Positions 59,209-64,000 of a stretch of DNA of 64,000 nt are shown one piece after another. The notes below the pieces were generated by a model. That model was not told where the DNA came from and ran no database searches. It worked only from the letters and a program-made list of their open reading frames with translations. Source of the stretch: Lactarius indigo (taxonomy: Eukaryota; Basidiomycota; Agaricomycetes; Russulales; Russulaceae). The stretch's first letter is position 1; each line of letters starts with the position of its first letter. The translations under genes and the position numbers were made by a program. The DNA lies in contig JAFKAC010000001.1 of assembly GCA_025766275.1 (NCBI GenBank), positions 3,720,001 to 3,784,000 on the forward strand, given 5' to 3'.

Positions 59209-60099
59209 TCTATCAATACTTTTTTTGGTTTCAAATCCATTTTGGTGCGTCGTGATCTTTCTCCTATCTTGGGTGGCCCATTGGGGTCTGGAGGTCATGG
59301 AGCCTCGCGTGGGGCTATGAATTTTGTATTATATTCGCTGAATTTCTTCTTGTTGTGTCCGTCGTTCTGTTTGTACTCGGATAAATCCTCTTGTTGTCTG
59401 ACACGTACTAGTTGCATAGGGTACCACTGGCAGCTTTGCTACTTGGCGTTCGAAGTGAGTATACGGATTTCCCGAAGGGTGTGAGCGCATGACGGGCAGC
59501 TTGTGATTGTGCTATGAACCCCTTACAAAAGTATCAGTACTTGTTTAGTGGTACAGTATGTGTTAAGTCACTGGCAAATGTTTTTGCTCGCGTCCGATGT
59601 CATGCGATCATGTGCTGGTCGAAATTTCTGCAGATTGTAAACACGAGCAAATTGAATCTAGGTCATCCAACACGATCGACCTTGCGATCGACACCTAGTA
59701 GGATTTTCCAATAATACGACCTACTTACCAGGAATAATTTGCGGCACGAATCTGTGTGAGAAGCAAGGTGAGTAAATAAAAAAGGAACGCCAGGCAGCAC
59801 CTTGGGCAGCACAGGTACTGGCAGCGGCGTCCAAATAAATACTGTCCAAGAATCCGGACCTCCGGACCGGTAGCCGGAAGTGCCACCTGAACTCGAGTTT
59901 GAAGCTGAGGGAACCCCAGCGCTGGTACCCGGAGGCGCACGACGTAAAGTAGCCTCACCTACTGTACTTCTCTGGTCGCACTTGACCCACAGGTTCTCAC
60001 TGCCAATCTTGGCGAGTTTGATCTGATGGGCCTCTTTATCGATCCTCGACAAAACTTGTCCTCAGCGTTCGCTGTCACCTTCACCACAACTCGATCACG
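59209..60099. other. Intergenic region, cyclopropane synthase copy 1 to carbonic anhydrase
   Basis: About 890 bp. A minus-strand 129-residue frame (60,052-59,663; LWVKCDQRSTVGEATLRRAP) is open but matches nothing I know and lies in the carbonic anhydrase promoter, so it is not called as a gene. Confidence 0.4.
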
Positions 60100-60985
60100 A
60101 TGGACGCTACCCTCACGAGGATCCTCTCCGCTAATGCCCAGTGGGCAGATACCGTAAGGGCCGCCGATCCAGGCTATCCAGGGTATTTCGAATTATCGAC
60201 CAAGGTTTCCCAGACCCCTAAGGTGCGTTGCTGCTCGGTCCTGGCTACCCGGTCTCAACTTGTGACCATCGTCACCACATCATCGTTCACCTTCTTTTTC
60301 GCATGGGCAGGTGCTCTGGATCGGGTGTTCCGACTCCCGCGTCCCCGAAAGCGTCATTACTGCGTCGCGCCCAGGCCACATCTTCGTTCATCGCAACATT
60401 GCCAAGTAAGCTACGCATGCCTTCCTTTGTCTATCCCCCGACCATCATTTCAATGCCTCCTCGCACGGCCCTATTGATGCTTCGTACGGTTTACGTACAG
60501 CCAGATTCCCCCCAATGACGACAACACGCTCTCGGTGATCACATATGCCGTCGATCATCTCCGTTCCATCGAGCATAGTGCGTCACCCTTCACCCTTCAC
60601 CTTTTTTAGGTTGATCGACCGCTCTGACGCTTGTGCATCTCACACAGTCGTCGTCGTCGGTCACACTCACTGCGGCGGCGCCGATGCGGCTCTCAAGGTC
60701 GCCACTGGGAAGCCGGGACCAGAGCAGCCGGTACTCCAGCGCTGGCTTACCCCACTCATCTCGCTCGTCAGCAAGATTGGCCCCGATGATTTGCAACATC
60801 CTGGCCCTCTCACGAGGCTCATCGAGGAGAACGTGCGCGTGCAGGTCGAAAACGTAGCCAACTCTGAACCTGTCTCTAAAGCGTGGGCCGACGGTCGACA
60901 GAACCTGTGGGTACACGGGCTCGTGTACGAGCTCGAGACGGGCCTGCTTAGGGATCTAAACGTCAAGAAGGGACCCCAAACTTAA
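60100..60985 (+). CDS. Beta-class carbonic anhydrase
   Basis: Interconverts CO2 and bicarbonate. Four exons: [20 protein letters not shown] and on to [25 protein letters not shown] with the Cys-x-Asp-x-Arg zinc/active-site signature, then [32 protein letters not shown]; and [18 protein letters not shown] with the second zinc-site His and Cys, through to the stop at 60,985. The C-terminal helices ([15 protein letters not shown]) are typical. About 220 residues, with all catalytic residues present and no targeting peptide seen, so probably cytosolic. Introns are GT-AG, 54-89 nt. It lies between the two cyclopropane synthase copies on the same strand. Confidence 0.93.
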
Positions 60986-62361
60986 ATGTGGGGCGTTAAG
61001 CGGAGGAAAGCACCACAATATTTCGGGTTCAAAAATTTTCAAGATCGGATGATTCTATTTCGATGTTGGTATTAAACTCGAGTTTAAAAAGGCACCATGT
61101 ACAAAGCTGGTTGGAGAATTATAACGCAGACTCAGATTCCTATTACACACACAACCAGGGTGGGACAACGATTCCGATTTCGAGCGGATGTGACAGAAAG
61201 AGGAAGGATAGGGAAAGTAGATGAGAGTGCATTCAGGAGAGCACGTACAGGAAGAGGCCGAGCGCGAGCAGAACGAAGAACGAAAGCAGAGACGAAAAGC
61301 CCAGAAGCTGGGGTCGCGCGGGAGTGGCGAGAGAGCACAGAAGTTGTGAAAGAGAGGAACGAAGAAAATCAGGGCGCGCCGGGGTTGCCGTTTTCGAGAA
61401 CTGCAAATGTGTCTATGGAACATGGTAGGCAGCCGTAGCAAGGCAAGGGAAAGAAGAAATGAGCACACACGCAGGTTACATCATCTACGGATGAAAGTCA
61501 GGCCGGGAACGGACAGTGTTCAAGAAGGACCGAAAACAGAAAACAACCCAGCTGCACGGCGAAGTTTGCAAACAGGAAAGAGCGACGAAACAGTGTCAGG
61601 AGCAAGGTCAAATTTACTTCATATGCGCCTTCTTCATCGTAGCACGCCGATGTACAGCTGTGTGCGCATGCCGTGTCCAAGAAGAGGACGTGCAGTTGAG
61701 TGGTTCCTGGCCAGTGAAACTCACACGGTCTGTCCGAGATGTCCGAGTCCCGTTGACTCGGACGCTAGCCTACTGTAAGAAGAAATTCATAGTATGCACT
61801 ATTATTCCTGCCGACTTTTCGTGAGTTGCTATTAATCGAGGGACCGTCGCGCACATTTTTCTGTTGAACAAACGAAACACGTCGGCTAGGTGCGTACGTA
61901 TACCCCGCGAAATACCATCTGGTCGCGACGCTTGCCAGTAACACCACACGACGTCGACCGCACAGGGCCTGAACTATCTCACTTAAGTCTCACTCTCACA
62001 CCACGGTGATCTACGGGCATGTATCGCCTTCAGGACAATCTCCCTTCTTTTTTCTCCTCGCCGTCGATCTTCGTCATGGCTGCACTCGCTCTTGACTTAT
62101 CTAAGGTGTTCTTGGGCGTATCATACCTCCTACGCGTCGATTCGGCATGCCACCTACTCCGGAGCGCGCACATAAAACAGGTTCGTTAGCTAATGGATAT
62201 AAGGGCTAGGCTTTCTGTTCTTTACAGCAGTACATTTGTCTTTTTTGTCTACTCCTTGTGCAGTCTTAAGAAAGCAGATTCTCTCGCCTCGCGCTTTCTA
62301 TCTAGCCCATTTTTCTATCTCTATCTCGCCTACGACTCACTTTGTTTCGAAATCCCTATCC
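60986..62361. other. Spacer and promoter of cyclopropane synthase copy 2
   Basis: About 1.4 kb. The first kilobase has no recognisable gene; its Arg/Glu-rich frames at 61,097-61,438 lack family resemblance. From about 61,970 it parallels the upstream region of copy 1. Confidence 0.45.
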
Positions 62362-64000
62362 ATGTTCACTGCCTTCGGTAAGCTCGTTGCTTCTCTCCTC
62401 GCACATCTCGGCCCTAAAAAGCTACGCCACAACAGCGAGGAGCTCAACGTTAGCCTCTCTTCAACAAGCAGTCCAGGTTGGACGCTTAGAAATCGAAGAA
62501 TCCGGGGTCGTCCATCGTTTCGGGTCTCCAGAGAACAGTGAAACCCACGTTCATATCATCGTTTTGAACGACTCCTTCTGGAAACAAATCCTCCTGTGAG
62601 TTTAGACCTCTGCGCTTATATGGTAAATTGACTCGTGTAACTAGTCGCGGTGATCTAGGCTGTATGTTGCATTGGCCGCTAGATTAACTGCATACACTGA
62701 ACCTTATCTCTGCAGTCAGCGAAGCCTATATGATGGGTGATATAGAACTGAAATCAGACAACCTAGAGGGCTTTATGAGTGTATGCGTTTTCTCATTGGT
62801 TGTTCTTCGGAGCGTTGACGTCACTTTCAGCTCTGGCTCGAGAACGAGTCTCGAATGACCTCCCTCAACTCTGTCTTCAAGCGGCTCAGTTCTGCAGCGT
62901 CTGGCGTGTACATTGCTCTCTTCGGCCAGACCCTCACCCAAGCCAGGCTTAATTGTATCGTCGGTTACGATCAATCTAACGAATTGTTTAAGGTCTGTTT
63001 TCCGGAGCTACCTCAGATTATCTCTACTAGGTGTTGACGATTTCGCCTTTTTGGGTAGGCATTCCTGAGCAAGGAAATGATGTATTCGTCTGCTCTGTTC
63101 AGCGAAGAGGAGGGTGGCGTCTATGGAGACTTGCTACCTCAGTTAAGGAGAAATACTACAGATCTTGAGAAGGCGCATGTTGCGGAAGATTCATCACGTT
63201 CTTCGCCAGGCACGTGTCCAGGCCGGGCAGCGTATTCTGGAATTTGGATCTGGTTGGGGAGCCGTTGCCATCGAGGTTCGCTCGCATTGACATTCTCGAG
63301 AGTCACGGACGACTCACTTTCCTCGCGAATCAGGCGGCAAGGACGTACAAATGTGAGGTGGACACGCTCACGCTATCAATTGAACAGAAAGCGTTAGCGG
63401 AGGAAAGGATACGCGAAGCTGGATTGCAAGATCTTGTCCGAGTTCATCTCATGGACTATCGTGAAATTCCTCCATCGTTTGAAAAGAAATTCGATGCTTT
63501 TATAAGCGTTGAAATGCTAGAAGTGAAATCTCATTATTACTATATGAAAGTGGATAATTGATACCACCACCCTACAGCATGTTGGACCAAAGGTGAAAAT
63601 TTTCTCCTGCGCGTGCCGGGATTGACACTAAGATGTCTTCTTTCCCAAGTATTACGCGACCTATTTCAAGATCGTGGACAAGGTGCTTAAATCAAGGGAC
63701 GCAACCGCTGTTGTGACCTGCTCAACGTTTCCGGAGTGGAGGTACCCCATGTACCAGTATATGAATTCCTACGTTTTTCGTGATCGGAGACGTACTTCTT
63801 TTCGTTTTTGTAGGGCTGAAGACTTCTCGCGAAAGTACATTTGGCCGAACACTTACCTTCCAACCCCAGCGATTATTATCAACGCCGTAAATGTGGAGTC
63901 GCAGGGCCGCTTCATTCTTGAAGGTGTAGAGAGCCATGGGTTCCGTAAGTGTTTAATTCCTGATACGTATATGTAATCTCCCTAACGTTAGAGCAGACTA
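62362..64000 (+). CDS. Cyclopropane-fatty-acyl-phospholipid synthase-like, copy 2, truncated by window end
   Basis: A tandem paralogue of copy 1 with the same exon plan. The start MFTAFGKLVASLL at 62,362 is followed by VGRLEIEESGVVHRFGSPEN, AYMMGDIELKSDNLEGFM, MMYSSALFSEEEGG, LRKIHHVLRQARVQAGQRIL, an unbroken SAM motif I (EFGSGWGAVAIE), ISVEMLE + HVGPK (15-nt microexon 63,578-63,592) + YYATYFKIVD, TCSTFPEWRYPMYQ, AEDFSRKYIWPNTYLPTP and GRFILEGVESHGF. The C-terminal exons lie beyond 64,000. The first intron has GC where copy 1 has GT at the donor. One frame slip just before LRKIHHV (about 63,181) is shared with copy 1 unless a 45-nt intron (GTCTATGG...ACAG) is used. This copy is the better candidate for a working enzyme. 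Confidence 0.8.

Noticed and set aside
59663..60052. 129-residue minus-strand frame next to carbonic anhydrase
   Set aside because: No recognisable domain, and it covers the carbonic anhydrase promoter; kept only as a note.
61097..61438. Arg/Glu-rich frame resembling a coiled coil
   Set aside because: Composition arises from AGAG/GAAG-rich DNA; no family resemblance and no splice structure.

Overview
This window looks like nuclear DNA of a filamentous basidiomycete, probably an Agaricomycete. The evidence is genes broken by many 50-60 nt introns, a fungal-type complement of housekeeping genes, a Ty1/copia element with a half-tRNA primer site, and a strongly CpG-depleted repeat compartment. 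A Ceratobasidiaceae/Rhizoctonia-like source is only a guess. Exon structures were inferred by eye from reading-frame continuity and GT-AG (sometimes GC-AG) signals.

Layout. Positions 1 to about 14,080 are a gene-free, CpG-poor repeat block. Its core is a decayed Ty1/copia retrotransposon (3,290-9,943) with a perfect 5-bp target duplication. Two solo LTRs of another family sit inside it in opposite orientation, each with its own 5-bp duplication. Further LTR pieces and a short CpG-rich young insert lie at 10.8-13.3 kb. CpG content jumps within about 50 bp near 14,085, and from there to about 53.1 kb the DNA is densely genic: mitochondrial IF-3-like (+), a PPR protein (-), cap-binding protein CBC1/NCBP1 (+), CDC14 phosphatase (+), uroporphyrinogen decarboxylase HEM12 (-), an amidase (-), TTI2-like (-), RAD16-like helicase/RING (-), a WW-domain protein (-), an HMG-box protein (-), a PNUTS-like PP1 targeting subunit (+), a LIM-domain-binding co-regulator (-), the U3 snoRNP protein IMP3 (+) and a kinesin-3 motor (+).

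From 53.1 to 56.3 kb I recognise no gene. A copia reverse-transcriptase relic lies at about 56.33-56.83 kb. The right end carries two tandem copies of a cyclopropane-fatty-acyl-phospholipid synthase-like gene (57.2-59.2 kb, and 62.4 kb to the window edge) with a beta-carbonic anhydrase gene between them. Because bicarbonate is the proposed active-site base of cyclopropane synthases, this arrangement is the most interesting functional association I found.

Themes. Every LTR-LTR difference in the copia element is a transition, and all but one fall at ancestral CpG sites, pointing to cytosine-methylation decay. In the genic part several conserved genes (TTI2, PNUTS, the LIM-binding gene, cyclopropane synthase copy 1) show isolated single-base gains that break the frame. 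The uniform direction suggests uncorrected insertion errors at least as much as real pseudogenes.
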